Below are positions 7,734 to 16,073 of a DNA stretch of 64,000 bases, one piece after another. Both the position numbers and the translations under genes were made by a program. Every line of letters begins with the position of its first letter. The stretch's first letter is position 1. Below the pieces are notes generated by a model. It did not search any database. It saw nothing but the letters and a program-made list of their open reading frames with translations, and was not told the origin of the DNA. Source of the DNA: Streptomyces griseoluteus (lineage in GTDB: Bacteria; Actinomycetota; Actinomycetes; Streptomycetales; Streptomycetaceae); the NCBI GenBank assembly GCA_000717735.1, contig JOBE01000033.1:18817-82816 (forward strand), written 5' to 3'.

Positions 7734-8623
7734 TGCGCGAACACCCACCGGTTCCCCTCCAGCGCGTCGTTCGGCTCGGGGAGGGGGCCGCGTCGGTGGC
7801 GGCGGCTGAACTCGAAGGGCGTACGCATCGAGGTGGACCAGCCCCTGGCCGCCAGGGCGCCCGCGGAGTCGGGCCGTGGGCCCGGGTCGAAGAGGCCGAG
7901 CAGGTCGATGCCGATCTGCTCGCGCGTCGCCGTGTAGATCGGGCTGTCGCGGTACGCCAACAGGTCCTTCTCCAGCTTGGCCTCGAAGGCCAGCGCGCTG
8001 CCTCCGGTGGTCAGCCTGTCCACCGTGTCGACGAGGTACGTCTCGGCGGGGCCCGGCAGGTAGAAGAGCAGCCCCTCGGCCAGCCAGACGCTCGGCACGC
8101 CCGGGTCGAAGCCGGCGGCGGTCAGCGCGGTGACCCAGTCCGCCCGCAGGTCGACGGGTACGGGGACGCGTTTCACCTTCGGGTCGGCCGACAGGTCCGT
8201 GAGCACCCGCTGCTTGAAGGCCAGCACGCCCGCCCTGTCGATCTCGAAGACCACCAGGTCGGACGGCCAGTCCAGCCGGAACGCGCGCGTGTCCAGGCCC
8301 GCGCCGAGGAGGACCACCTGCGGGACGTCCGTACGCACTGCCCGGAGGAGGAAGTCGTCGAGGACCCTGGTCCGCAGGCCGAAGTAGCGGGCGAACCGCC
8401 CCCACAGCGGGTTGCCGTCCCCCTCCGGGACCTGCTCGATGCGTACCGGCCAGTCCGCGCACGCCGGGGCGGCGCGCACGAAGTGTTCCGCGTAGACGTC
8501 CCGGGCGAGGCTGTCGTGGCGGTGGGTCTCGATCGCCCGTGCGGCGGCGACCAGGAGGGCGGTCAGGCCCACGCCTCCGTCCACACCTTCCACGTCTGAC
8601 TGCTGAGACGCCGTGCCGGCCAT
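7718..8623 (-). CDS. SAM-dependent methyltransferase, leucine carboxyl methyltransferase-like (TIGR00027 type)
   Basis: A 301-residue class I methyltransferase of the O-methyltransferase/LCMT-like family. After a short leader it shows GLTALLVAAARAIETHRHDSLARD, the SAM motif VVLLGAGLDTRAFRLDWP and a post-motif FEIDRAGVLAFKQRVL, all characteristic. The start at 8623 has GGAGGAA upstream. An alternative ATG at 8707 overlaps the ADH stop (ATGA), has an excellent GAGAGGAA site and adds 28 Pro-rich residues. It is the distal gene of the MfnB-ALDH-ADH set. Carboxyl or hydroxyl methylation of a furan product is a guess from context. Confidence 0.85.
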   Translation of the reverse strand: MAGTASQQSDVEGVDGGVGLTALLVAAARAIETHRHDSLARDVYAEHFVRAAPACADWPVRIEQVPEGDGNPLWGRFARYFGLRTRVLDDFLLRAVRTDVPQVVLLGAGLDTRAFRLDWPSDLVVFEIDRAGVLAFKQRVLTDLSADPKVKRVPVPVDLRADWVTALTAAGFDPGVPSVWLAEGLLFYLPGPAETYLVDTVDRLTTGGSALAFEAKLEKDLLAYRDSPIYTATREQIGIDLLGLFDPGPRPDSAGALAARGWSTSMRTPFEFSRRHRRGPLPEPNDALEGNRWVFAHKPRP

Positions 8624-8703
8624 GATTCCTCCGTGGGCGGGAGTACGAAGTTCGGGGGGTCCGCTGGTCGGGCGGGGTGGGCCCGGGGTTCCGCGCGCCT
8701 CGC

Positions 8704-9810
8704 TCATCGGCTCTTCCTCTCCGGGAGCAGGACGGGCTTGACGACGCGGCCCGCTTCGCAGTCGCGTTCGGCCTCGTTGATGTCGGCCAGCGGGTAGGTG
8801 CGGATCAGCTGGTCGAAGGGGAAGCGGCCGGCCTGCCACAGCCGGGTCAGCCGGGGTATCAGGAGTCCCGGTACGGCGTCCCCCTCGCAGATGTGGCGGA
8901 TGCGGCGGCCCCGGTCGAGCGTGCCGGGTTCGAGCGACAGCGCGGTGTGGAGGCGGGCCACCAGGCCGAGGCTGCCGGTGGGGCGCAGCGCTTGGAGCGC
9001 GGTGTTGATGAGCGGGGCCGAGGCCGTGGTGTCCAGGGCGTACTGCGCGCCGCCGTCCGTCACCCGCCGGATCCCTTCGGGCAGCCCGGCCGTTCCGGCG
9101 GGCAGCGGGATCGCGCCGAACCGCTCGGCCAGGGCGAGCCGCTGGGGATGCCGGTCGACGGCCACGGTCAGGACGCCGGCGGCGGTGGCCGCCATCACCG
9201 CGGCCAGGCCCACGGCTCCGGCGCCGAGGACCGCCAGGGTGTCGCCGGGGCCCGCTCCGAAGGTGTTCAGTACGGCTCCGGCGCCGGTGAGGAAGCCGCA
9301 GCCGAGGGGCCCGAGCAGGTCGAGCGGCAGTGCCGGGTCGACCCGGACGGCGTTGCGGGCCGGGACGAGCGCGTACTCGGCGAAGGAGGACTGGCCGAAC
9401 CATCGGGGGGCCAGTGCCTTCCCGGCCGCGTCGGTGAGCCGGGGCGGTTGCTCCTCGCGTCCTCCGAAGAGGTTGAGGGAGGCGAAGGAGTCGCAGTAGG
9501 CGGGGGCCGCGCCGAGGCAGTTCCGGCAGTGCCCGCAGGAGTCGAAGCTCAGCACGACGTGGTCACCCACGTCGATCGCGGGGTCAGGGCCGCCGCCCGT
9601 CCGCACCACGACCCCGGCGCCCTCGTGGCCGAGGACGGCCGGCAGCGGGCTGCGGCCTGCGGAGCGCCGGACCGCCAGATCGGTCCGGCACATGCCCGCG
9701 CCCGCGATCTCGACCAGGATCTCGCCGTCGGCGGGTTCCGTCCGCAGGGTCACCTCCTCGACCGTGAACGGTCTCTCGTACGAACGCAGTACGGCCGCCT
9801 GGAACCTCAT
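8704..9810 (-). CDS. Zinc-dependent medium-chain alcohol dehydrogenase (aryl-alcohol type)
   Basis: A 368-residue zinc MDR dehydrogenase. Catalytic zinc ligands are Cys41 (GMCRTD) and His62 with Glu63 (GHEGAG), plus a later Cys in GPLGCGFLTGAG. The structural zinc lobe reads CGHCRNCLGAAPAYC. The Rossmann motif is VLGAGAVGLAA. The insert between the structural lobe and the core resembles aryl/benzyl-alcohol dehydrogenases, which oxidise aromatic primary alcohols with NAD. A GTG at 9816 overlapping the ALDH stop is an alternative start. Context suggests interconversion of a hydroxymethylfuran and its aldehyde. Confidence 0.88.
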   Translation of the reverse strand: MRFQAAVLRSYERPFTVEEVTLRTEPADGEILVEIAGAGMCRTDLAVRRSAGRSPLPAVLGHEGAGVVVRTGGGPDPAIDVGDHVVLSFDSCGHCRNCLGAAPAYCDSFASLNLFGGREEQPPRLTDAAGKALAPRWFGQSSFAEYALVPARNAVRVDPALPLDLLGPLGCGFLTGAGAVLNTFGAGPGDTLAVLGAGAVGLAAVMAATAAGVLTVAVDRHPQRLALAERFGAIPLPAGTAGLPEGIRRVTDGGAQYALDTTASAPLINTALQALRPTGSLGLVARLHTALSLEPGTLDRGRRIRHICEGDAVPGLLIPRLTRLWQAGRFPFDQLIRTYPLADINEAERDCEAGRVVKPVLLPERKSR

Positions 9811-9812
9811 CG

Positions 9813-11213
9813 TCACCCTTCCTGCGGGCGGTGGACGACGAACGGCCGGAGGTTGCCGTAGAGCCCCCACGGTCCGCCCGCGACGCCGACCCCGCTGTCC
9901 TTGACGCCTGCGAAGGGCTGGTGGAGGGACAGTTCGGCATGGTGGTTGATCCAGGCCGTGCCGCATTCCAGCCGGTCGGCCACCGCCTCGGCCCGGTCGA
10001 GATCGGTGCCCCATACGGAGCCGCCCAGACCGAAGCCGGTGCCGTTGGCCGCGTCGACTGCCTCGTCGAGGCTGCCGTACGGCAGGACCGGCAGCACCGG
10101 TCCGAACTGTTCCCCGGTCACCACCGGACTGCGGGGCGGGACGTCGGTGAGGACCGTGGGGGCGAAGAAGTATCCGGGCCCGTCCAGCCGGTGGCCGCCG
10201 GACGCCGCCCGGGCGCCGTCGGCCAGGGCCCGCTCCGTGATCTGTTCGACCCGGGCCAGCTGTGGGGCGTTGTTGACCGGTCCCAGCCGGGTTCCGGGGT
10301 CGAGTCCTGGCCCGACGGTGACGGCCTTCGCGCGCTGGGCGAGGGCTTCGACGACCCCGGCGTGGAGCCGGGCCGGGACGTAGACGCGTTTGACCGCCAT
10401 GCAGACCTGCCCGCAGTTGCGGAACGCCGCCCAGAACAGCCGGTCCGCGATCCCGTCCACGTCGACGTCGTCGAGGAGGACGGCGGCGTCGTTGCCGCCC
10501 AGCTCCAGGGTGACCCGGGCGAGCGAGGCAGCCGCCGCTCCGGCGACGGCCCGCCCGGTGGGCACCGAACCGGTGAAGGTGACGTGGCGGATGCCCGGGT
10601 GGGACGCGAGGCGGGCACCGAGGGGTTCGCGTCCGGTGACGACGGTCAGTACGTCCTCGGGCAGGGCGGTGGCGAGGACGGAGCCCAGCAGCCGGGTGGC
10701 GAGCGGGGTGAACGGCGACGGTTTGAGGACCATGGTGTTGCCCGCCGCGAGCGCGGGCGCGAACTTCGCCGCCGCGAGCTGGAGGGGGAAGTTCCACGGC
10801 ACGATGGCGGCGACGGGGCCGAGGGAGCGCCAGCGGATCTCGCTGTGCACGGGCCGGCCGTCGTCGATCCGGCGGGTTCGGGGGGCCAGCTCGGCGAAGT
10901 AGCGCAGCCGGGCCGCGGTACGGGCGACTTCCGCGTACGACTCGGCGAGGGGCTTGCCCTGTTCGCGGGTGAGCAACCGGGCGAGGTCGTCGCCGGCCGC
11001 GTCCACGGCGTCGGCCGCACCGAGCAAGGCGCTGGTGCGGGCCGCCGGGTCGGCGCGCCAGCCGCCCCAGGCCTGCCGGGCGCGGGCGACCACGTCGTCC
11101 AACTCGTCCGGCTGCTGGTCGGGGGCCCCGTCGAAGGTCTCCCCGGTGGCCGGGTCGACGACGGGGAAGCGTGACCGGCGTCCGGGGACGCCGTCGGCCT
11201 CGGGCGTCGGCAT
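9813..11213 (-). CDS. NAD(P)-dependent aldehyde dehydrogenase
   Basis: A 466-residue ALDH superfamily enzyme. It has the cofactor segment PWNFPLQLAAAKFAPALAAGN, KPSPFTP, the turn FTGSVPTGRAVAG, the general base Glu in VTLELGGND and the catalytic Cys in FRNCGQVCMAVKR (the Cys after Val). The C-terminal GVKDSGVGVAGG matches the usual SGxGxEGG element. Length is normal. It starts 8 bp after the MfnB stop and overlaps the ADH start region, so it is operonic. It probably oxidises an aldehyde made by the neighbouring enzymes to a carboxylate; succinate-semialdehyde-like activity is an alternative. Confidence 0.9.
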   Translation of the reverse strand: MPTPEADGVPGRRSRFPVVDPATGETFDGAPDQQPDELDDVVARARQAWGGWRADPAARTSALLGAADAVDAAGDDLARLLTREQGKPLAESYAEVARTAARLRYFAELAPRTRRIDDGRPVHSEIRWRSLGPVAAIVPWNFPLQLAAAKFAPALAAGNTMVLKPSPFTPLATRLLGSVLATALPEDVLTVVTGREPLGARLASHPGIRHVTFTGSVPTGRAVAGAAAASLARVTLELGGNDAAVLLDDVDVDGIADRLFWAAFRNCGQVCMAVKRVYVPARLHAGVVEALAQRAKAVTVGPGLDPGTRLGPVNNAPQLARVEQITERALADGARAASGGHRLDGPGYFFAPTVLTDVPPRSPVVTGEQFGPVLPVLPYGSLDEAVDAANGTGFGLGGSVWGTDLDRAEAVADRLECGTAWINHHAELSLHQPFAGVKDSGVGVAGGPWGLYGNLRPFVVHRPQEG

Positions 11214-11221
11214 GCCGGCGG

Positions 11222-11980
11222 TCAGTTCACGGCGGGGGCGCCGGCGGCGTGCTCCCTGGCCTGCCGGTCCATCTCCGCCCGGAAGGCGGCCACCAGGTGC
11301 GGCTGGATCCGGCCGGCGTTGCGGTCGCCGCCCTCGCAGACCGCTCCCCGCACGCCCACGATGTCCGTGCCCATGCGGGTCAGCGGGCCGAGGTCGGCCT
11401 GCGTGACGCTGCCCGCGAGGGCCGCGAGCAGACCGGAGGCGTGGGCCAGCCGCACGAACTCGGCGCAGACCTCCGGAGGAACGTGGTCGAACAGCCGCGT
11501 CCCGTCCTTGACGGCGGTGTCCAGCATGGCCGCGTCGGCACCGGAGCGGGCGGCGATGTCGGGCACGGCGAGCGGGTTGACGCACCCGATGCGGTGGGCG
11601 TCGGCGTAACCGGAGGCGACGACGAGCGCGTCGGGGCGGTGGTCCTTGACCGCCCGGACGACCCCCCGCATGACCTCGATGGCCTGGTCGGGCGTCGTGC
11701 AGCCGTAGAGGCCGACCTTGATGTACGTGGCGCCGGAGACGACCGCGCCGAGCGCGGCCTGCGCCACCGTGCCGGGCTTGTACGGGACGTCACCCACGGT
11801 GGCGGACACCGGCTTGTCCGCCGGTACGGCGTCGCGGATCTCTCGGATGACCCAGGGGAAGTTGGCGCCGAGCGAGCCCTCGTCGGGCTTCTTGACGTCG
11901 ACGATGTCGAGGTGCTCCGCCGCTTTGGCGCAGTCGAGGGCTTCCTCGACACCGTCCGGGGAGATGAGAAGCAACACCAT
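11222..11980 (-). CDS. mfnB: (5-formylfuran-3-yl)methyl phosphate synthase-like protein (MfnB family)
   Basis: A 252-residue TIM-barrel protein of the MfnB/DUF556 family. In methanogens MfnB condenses two glyceraldehyde-3-phosphates into 4-(hydroxymethyl)-2-furaldehyde phosphate, the methanofuran precursor. Residues 25-38 read [14 protein letters not shown]. Lys30 aligns with the Schiff-base Lys27 of the M. jannaschii enzyme, and LDTAVKDG carries a second family Lys. ATG 11980 has GGAAGGAG upstream; an in-frame ATG at 11998 is less likely. Streptomyces does not make methanofuran, so the furan presumably feeds a natural product together with the downstream dehydrogenases. Confidence 0.88.
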   Translation of the reverse strand: MVLLLISPDGVEEALDCAKAAEHLDIVDVKKPDEGSLGANFPWVIREIRDAVPADKPVSATVGDVPYKPGTVAQAALGAVVSGATYIKVGLYGCTTPDQAIEVMRGVVRAVKDHRPDALVVASGYADAHRIGCVNPLAVPDIAARSGADAAMLDTAVKDGTRLFDHVPPEVCAEFVRLAHASGLLAALAGSVTQADLGPLTRMGTDIVGVRGAVCEGGDRNAGRIQPHLVAAFRAEMDRQAREHAAGAPAVN

Positions 11981-12231
11981 GAGCTCCTTCCGCCGCATGC
12001 CCTGCCCGAGGGACGCGGACGCGGATCGCCTGGTTCATGTGCGGTGCATGTGCGGTGCATGTGTGGTGCATGTGTGGTGCGGACGTGCGGTTGGGGATGT
12101 GCGGTTGCAGATGTGCGGTGCGCTCATCATTTCCCGCTCCCCGTGGACCCCGGTAGGGCGCGCGGAGATCCCATGGGCGCTCAGAACCCCGCACCGTGCG
12201 CCGTGCATACCGGGGCGAACCGTCCTCCCGC
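11981..12231 (-). promoter_or_regulatory. Upstream region of the furan operon containing 11-bp tandem iterons
   Basis: A 251-bp stretch between mfnB and the next gene. The ribosome site GGAAGGAG lies just before ATG 11980. The middle part is built from repeated CATGTGCGGTG-like units (listed separately). The promoter of the mfnB operon should lie here, but no convincing hexamers were recognised. Confidence 0.45.
12036..12120. repeat. Helically phased 11-bp tandem repeats upstream of mfnB
   Basis: Four adjacent 11-bp units run without gaps: CATGTGCGGTG at 12036-12046 and 12047-12057, then CATGTGTGGTG at 12058-12068 and 12069-12079. Degenerate copies follow (ACGTGCGGTTG near 12083, GATGTGCGGTTG near 12096, GATGTGCGGTG at 12110-12120). 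A period of 11 bp places each unit on the same helix face, which suits cooperative regulator binding. Simple replication slippage is the alternative. Confidence 0.8.
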
Positions 12232-12678
12232 TCAGGGCCGGTCGGGCTCGGACTCCCCCGTCAGCTTCTCCAGCGTCGCCGGGTGGTTCTCCTTGAGCGT
12301 CTGGAGAAGGGCCGCACCCGAGACCGGGCCGCAGAACCGCCACGCCTTCAGCAGGATCTCGCGGCCTTCGAGGAACTGCTCGTACACCTCGTAGTGCAGC
12401 GCGTTCTGCAGGTACGAGTTCGGGTTCCGGGCCAGTCCTTCGACGAAGTCGAAGCAGGGGCCGAGGAGTTCCGGGTCGGGCGTCACTTCCCTCAGGGCGG
12501 GGAGCACGATCGGACGCATGAACGCCATGGGGAGGAAGTCGAAGAGATCGGTCTCCTCCTCGGGCCAGGCCTCGAAACTCGCTCGCTGCGGCTCGGGAAC
12601 GTCCCGCAGCACCTCGGCGGCGTGCGGCACCGTCCGGAGATACACCTGGACGATGTCCGCGAACTCGATCTTCTCCAA
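12232..12678 (-). CDS. Hypothetical protein, possible immunity/SMI1-like fold
   Basis: Unrecognised 148-residue acidic protein. It is mostly predicted helical, with Trp/Phe-rich stretches such as EAWPEEETDLFDFLPM and YEVYEQFLEGREILLKAWRF. I chose TTG 12678 because GGAGAG lies seven bases upstream and the conserved-looking part starts there; the open frame continues to 12975, but that stretch looks non-coding. It is a single gene upstream of the furan set. Size and composition suggest an adaptor or immunity-type protein, but no function is assigned. Confidence 0.6.
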   Translation of the reverse strand: MEKIEFADIVQVYLRTVPHAAEVLRDVPEPQRASFEAWPEEETDLFDFLPMAFMRPIVLPALREVTPDPELLGPCFDFVEGLARNPNSYLQNALHYEVYEQFLEGREILLKAWRFCGPVSGAALLQTLKENHPATLEKLTGESEPDRP

Positions 12679-12960
12679 CCGATTCTCTCCAGGCGCACAC
12701 ACGCCGATCGGGACGGCCAGGACGGCACGCGCCGTCTCCTGGTCACGTACACGGCCGCCGGACTCGACGTCCGGGCGGCGGGTGACGGTCGACCGGCGTT
12801 GCTCTTGGCTCGCACCCCCCTCGGCGAACCGCGGATAGAGGCACGTGTCTGCCCGGTCTGTCTCAGGGAAGGGCTTGTCGAGGGCCGGACCCGTCATCAG
12901 CGGTGCGAAGGAAGGTCCCTGGCCCGAGAGAGCGCCGACCCACCGCCTGCCGCGCGTCCG

Positions 12961-13357
12961 CAGCATGCTGACCACGCGCTCTACCGTGCGCTGGTGCGTT
13001 CCGTGGAGGCGGTCGAAGAATCAGGACCCCGTCGTGCGGAGCAGACGATTCAGCGCCTCAAGCGGCGTCCGGATGCGCGCGAGGCCGTCCTTGTGCGGAG
13101 TGGAGGTCACTGCGAGAACCCGGGCTGCGCCGGACAGCCGTCGGATGTGACAGACAGCGGACAGCCGATCTTGGAGGTGGACCACATAGTCGGCGGCCGG
13201 CGGCCGCGACCACCCCGAGCAGATGGTCGCCCTGTGCCCCAACTGTCACGCCGTCAAGACGCGCGGACGCTCCCGGGAGTCGCTTCGGTCCGTACTTCTC
13301 GACGTGGCAGCGCGGCGCCACAAAGACCTGACCCAAGAAGGCGCGCCTCAGGCATGA
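12961..13357 (+). pseudogene. Frameshifted remnant of an ScoMcrA-like HNH endonuclease
   Basis: Frame 1 reads REAVLVRSGGHCENPGCAG and LEVDHIVGG (HNH first half, to about 13195). The rest of the motif, GRDHPEQMVALCPNCHAVKT, continues only in frame 2 from 13202 and ends at TGA 13355-13357. The two halves match a typical HNH domain of type IV-like modification-dependent nucleases such as S. coelicolor ScoMcrA, but need a +1 shift in the GC-rich run at 13192-13207. No start codon with a ribosome site and no upstream DNA-recognition domain were found, so this is a truncated relic. A sequencing error cannot be excluded. Confidence 0.75.
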
Positions 13358-13366
13358 CCATGCGCG

Positions 13367-13391
13367 GGTTGGCGGGGAGTCCCCGCCAACC
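13367..13391 (+). terminator. Hairpin terminator after the HNH remnant
   Basis: GGTTGGCGGGG pairs perfectly with CCCCGCCAACC around a 3-nt loop, ten bases after the relic's stop codon. It may also serve the converging MBL hydrolase gene. Confidence 0.7.
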
Positions 13392-13494
13392 TCGGAATCA
13401 GCGGCACGTGAGGTGCGTGCTGACCACTACTCGCGACGGTCCCTGCCACGTCGGCAACGGTCCGAAGTGCCGAGCGACGGCTTCCCGACCGGCG

Positions 13495-14697
13495 TCACCG
13501 CTCGCCCGCGAGGTCGAGATCGTCGCTGCGCGTCTCCTCGGTCGCCACCTCGACGCCCCGGGGGCGCCGCCACGGATGTGCGGCCGGGTGGGACACCCGC
13601 TGCCACCAGGGCTCCTCCGGCAGCTTGCCCGCGGGTTCGAACGGCTGACCGGGGCGGGGGAAGGCCACCGCCTGGCCCGCCTCCTCGGCCGCGTCCTTCG
13701 TCCACTCGCCCGGCTCCGCCCACGCGTGCGGCGCCAGGTTGAAGGTGCCCCAGTGGATCGGCAGCAGCACCCCGCCCGGCCCGCCTCCCTGCAGGTCGAG
13801 GTGGGCCCGCAGGCCCTCCGCCGGGGTCATGTGGATGTCGGTCCAGAAGTCCGAGTACGCGCCGATCTGGATCATCGTGGCGTCGAAGGGCCCGTGGGCC
13901 GCGCCGATGTCCTTGAAGCCCGAGAAGTAGCCGGTGTCCCCGCTGTGGAAGATCCGGTGGGCGGGTCCCGTCACCACCCAGGAGGCCCACAGGGTCATCT
14001 GCCGGTTGCGCAGGCCGCGACCGCAGAAGTGCCGGGCCGGGGTCGCCGTGAGCCGCAGGTCGCCGATCTCGGTGGACTCGTTCCAGTCCAGCTCGCGCAG
14101 CCGGGACGCGGGTACGCCCCAGCGCTCCAGGTGCGCGCCGACGCCCAGCGGCACCGCGAAGACGGTGTCGGTGGTGGCGAGCGCCTTGATCGTCGGCAGG
14201 TCGAGGTGGTCGTAGTGGTCGTGCGAGATCACGACGACGTCGACCGGGCCGAGGGCGGCGAGCGACACGGGCACCGGGTGGAGCCGCTTGGGCCCCACGA
14301 AGGGGAACGGGGAGCAGCGCTCGCCCCACACAGGGTCGAAGAGCACCCGATGGCCGTCGATCTCGGCCAGGACGCCGGAGTGCCCCATCCAGGTCAGCCG
14401 CAGACCGGTGGCCGGGGGCCTGGCCAGATCGGCGACGGTGGTGGGGTGGACGGGGATCGTGCCGGTGGGGGCTCGGCGCGACCGCCCTTCCTTGTCGAAG
14501 TAGATCTTGGCGAACTCCATGCCGGAGCCCGAGGGACCGCGTCGCGCGGGTTCGGGGTTCTGGAAGATCCCGTCCGCGAAGTTCGGCGAGCGGTGGATGC
14601 GGGCGAGGCGCTCGCCCGTGGGATCCGCGCCGAAGGACTCGGGGCGCAGTTCGCGCAGCCGGGCCCGCGGCGATCGGTCGGAGCCGGTACCGGTCAC
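13495..14697 (-). CDS. MBL-fold metallo-hydrolase (NAPE-PLD/UlaG-like)
   Basis: A 400-residue metallo-beta-lactamase-fold hydrolase. Metal ligands are visible in SHDHYDH (HxHxDH), PARHFCGRG, FHSGDTGYFSGF and LPIHWGTFNLAPHAW. The long N-terminal extension and order of motifs resemble bacterial N-acyl-phosphatidylethanolamine phospholipase D-like and UlaG-like proteins. Translation starts at GTG 14697 with a strong AGGAGG eight bases upstream. A single gene divergent from the dehydrogenase. The substrate cannot be deduced; phosphodiester or lactone hydrolysis is most likely. Confidence 0.9.
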   Translation of the reverse strand: MTGTGSDRSPRARLRELRPESFGADPTGERLARIHRSPNFADGIFQNPEPARRGPSGSGMEFAKIYFDKEGRSRRAPTGTIPVHPTTVADLARPPATGLRLTWMGHSGVLAEIDGHRVLFDPVWGERCSPFPFVGPKRLHPVPVSLAALGPVDVVVISHDHYDHLDLPTIKALATTDTVFAVPLGVGAHLERWGVPASRLRELDWNESTEIGDLRLTATPARHFCGRGLRNRQMTLWASWVVTGPAHRIFHSGDTGYFSGFKDIGAAHGPFDATMIQIGAYSDFWTDIHMTPAEGLRAHLDLQGGGPGGVLLPIHWGTFNLAPHAWAEPGEWTKDAAEEAGQAVAFPRPGQPFEPAGKLPEEPWWQRVSHPAAHPWRRPRGVEVATEETRSDDLDLAGER

Positions 14698-14769
14698 AGG
14701 ACCTCCTGATCTCTGGGGGTCGTTCCATTATGGGCGGCCCGAGCCCCGAACGGTCGGGGCGGTCGGCCA

Positions 14770-14789
14770 TACTGAACCGCCGTTCAGTA
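14770..14789. promoter_or_regulatory. Palindromic operator TACTGAAC-CGCC-GTTCAGTA
   Basis: A perfect 8+4+8 inverted repeat in the 130-bp divergent region between the MBL hydrolase and the dehydrogenase, 38 bp before the dehydrogenase ATG. Symmetry and spacing are typical of TetR-family operators, and a TetR gene lies just downstream of the dehydrogenase, making it the natural candidate ligand. Confidence 0.7.
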
Positions 14790-14827
14790 CGGCCTCCGGT
14801 CCGCCCGCCTTTCCGAGGAGAGTCACG

Positions 14828-16006
14828 ATGACTGCCGCACCCCTGCTTGCCGTCGGCTGGACCGATCACGTGACCGGGCGCCGGGGCCATCTGGTGGTCG
14901 ACCGGCTGGTCCGCGGGGTGGCCAGCGGCGGCCTGCGGATGCGGGAGGGCTGCACGGCTGAGGAGGTGGCCGGGCTCGCGCGCGGCATGACCATGAAGGA
15001 GGCCCTGCACTACGACCCGCGGGCCCGCTACGTCCCGCTGGGCGGCGCCAAGGGCGGCATCGACTGCGATCCCCGCTCCCCCGAGGCGTACGGCGTCCTG
15101 GTGCGCTATCTGCGTGCCATGCGCCCGTACGTGGAGCGGTTCTGGACCACCGGCGAGGACCTGGGGCTCACCCAGGACCTGGTGGACCGGGCCGTGGCCG
15201 AGGCGGGGCTCGTCTCCTCGATCCAGGCCGTGTACCCGCTCCTGGACGACGAGGCGTCCGCCCGGAAGCGGCTCGCCGACGCCTTCGCGATCGAGGTCGA
15301 CGGCATCGGCCTCGACGAGCTGGTCGGCGGCCTCGGGGTCGCCGAGTCCGTGCTCGTCGCCCTCGACCGGGCCGGCCGGGAGTACGCCGGGACCCGGGTG
15401 TCGATGCAGGGGCTCGGCACGATGGGCGCGGCGACGGCCCGGTTCCTGGCACGGGCCGGACTGCGCGTGGTGGCCGTCGCCGACGTCCTGGGCACGATCG
15501 TGAACCCCGGCGGACTCGACGTCGAGGCGCTGCTCGCGTCCCGCGACGCCCACGGCACCGTCGACCGCTCCGCGCTGCGCCCCGGCGACCGGGAGGAGCC
15601 CGGGGACGCCTGGCTCACGACGGAGGCGGAGGTGCTGGTGCCCGCGGCCGTGTCGTACGCAATCGACGCCGGGAACCAGGGGCTGATCACGGCCCGCTGG
15701 ATCGCCGAGGCCGCCAACATGCCGGTCCTGCCGGAGGCCGAGGAGGCGCTCTCCGCGCGCGGGGTGACCGTGCTGCCCGACGTGGTCGTGAACTCGTGCA
15801 CCAACGCCTGGTGGTGGTGGACGCTCTTCGGCGACATCGAGGCCGACGCCGAGCAGGCCTTCGACCGGGTACGCCTGGCCATGCGGATGCTCGTCGGCGG
15901 GATGCTCGACCGGGCTGAGGCGGACGGTACGAGCCCGCGCGCCGCCGCGCACGCGCTGGTGGCGGAGCGGCTGCCGCTGATCGCGGAACGTCACGGCTGG
16001 TACTGA
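14828..16006 (+). CDS. Glu/Leu/Phe/Val dehydrogenase family protein
   Basis: A 392-residue amino-acid dehydrogenase. The N-terminal domain has Lys57 (GMTMKEAL) and Lys75 (GGAKGG), the substrate and catalytic lysines. The Rossmann domain has QGLGTMGAATARFLARAG. The late segments EAANMPVLPEAEEAL and PDVVVNSCTNAWWWWTLFG match the family, though the Asn/Gly-rich core usual after VNSGG is altered to VNSCTNAWWWW. It oxidatively deaminates an amino acid to a 2-oxo acid with NAD(P)+. ATG 14828 follows GAGGAGAG. Probably controlled by the palindrome upstream and the TetR gene 67 bp downstream. Confidence 0.88.
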   Translation: MTAAPLLAVGWTDHVTGRRGHLVVDRLVRGVASGGLRMREGCTAEEVAGLARGMTMKEALHYDPRARYVPLGGAKGGIDCDPRSPEAYGVLVRYLRAMRPYVERFWTTGEDLGLTQDLVDRAVAEAGLVSSIQAVYPLLDDEASARKRLADAFAIEVDGIGLDELVGGLGVAESVLVALDRAGREYAGTRVSMQGLGTMGAATARFLARAGLRVVAVADVLGTIVNPGGLDVEALLASRDAHGTVDRSALRPGDREEPGDAWLTTEAEVLVPAAVSYAIDAGNQGLITARWIAEAANMPVLPEAEEALSARGVTVLPDVVVNSCTNAWWWWTLFGDIEADAEQAFDRVRLAMRMLVGGMLDRAEADGTSPRAAAHALVAERLPLIAERHGWY

Positions 16007-16073
16007 GCGACCCGCCGCACACCGCAGCTCTTGACGATCATGCCCTTGTCATGTGCTGTGTAGGCTGCACGGC

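Noticed and set aside
12679..12975. N-terminal extension of the hypothetical gene at 12232-12678
   Set aside because: Composition looks non-coding and a TTG with a proper ribosome site fits the conserved-looking part.
12196..14709. 837-aa plus-strand open frame
   Set aside because: It only contains the first half of the HNH relic; the rest is antisense to the MBL hydrolase and compositionally a shadow.
13427..15994. 855-aa minus-strand open frame
   Set aside because: Covers the dehydrogenase antisense and the MBL gene out of frame; no domain recognised.
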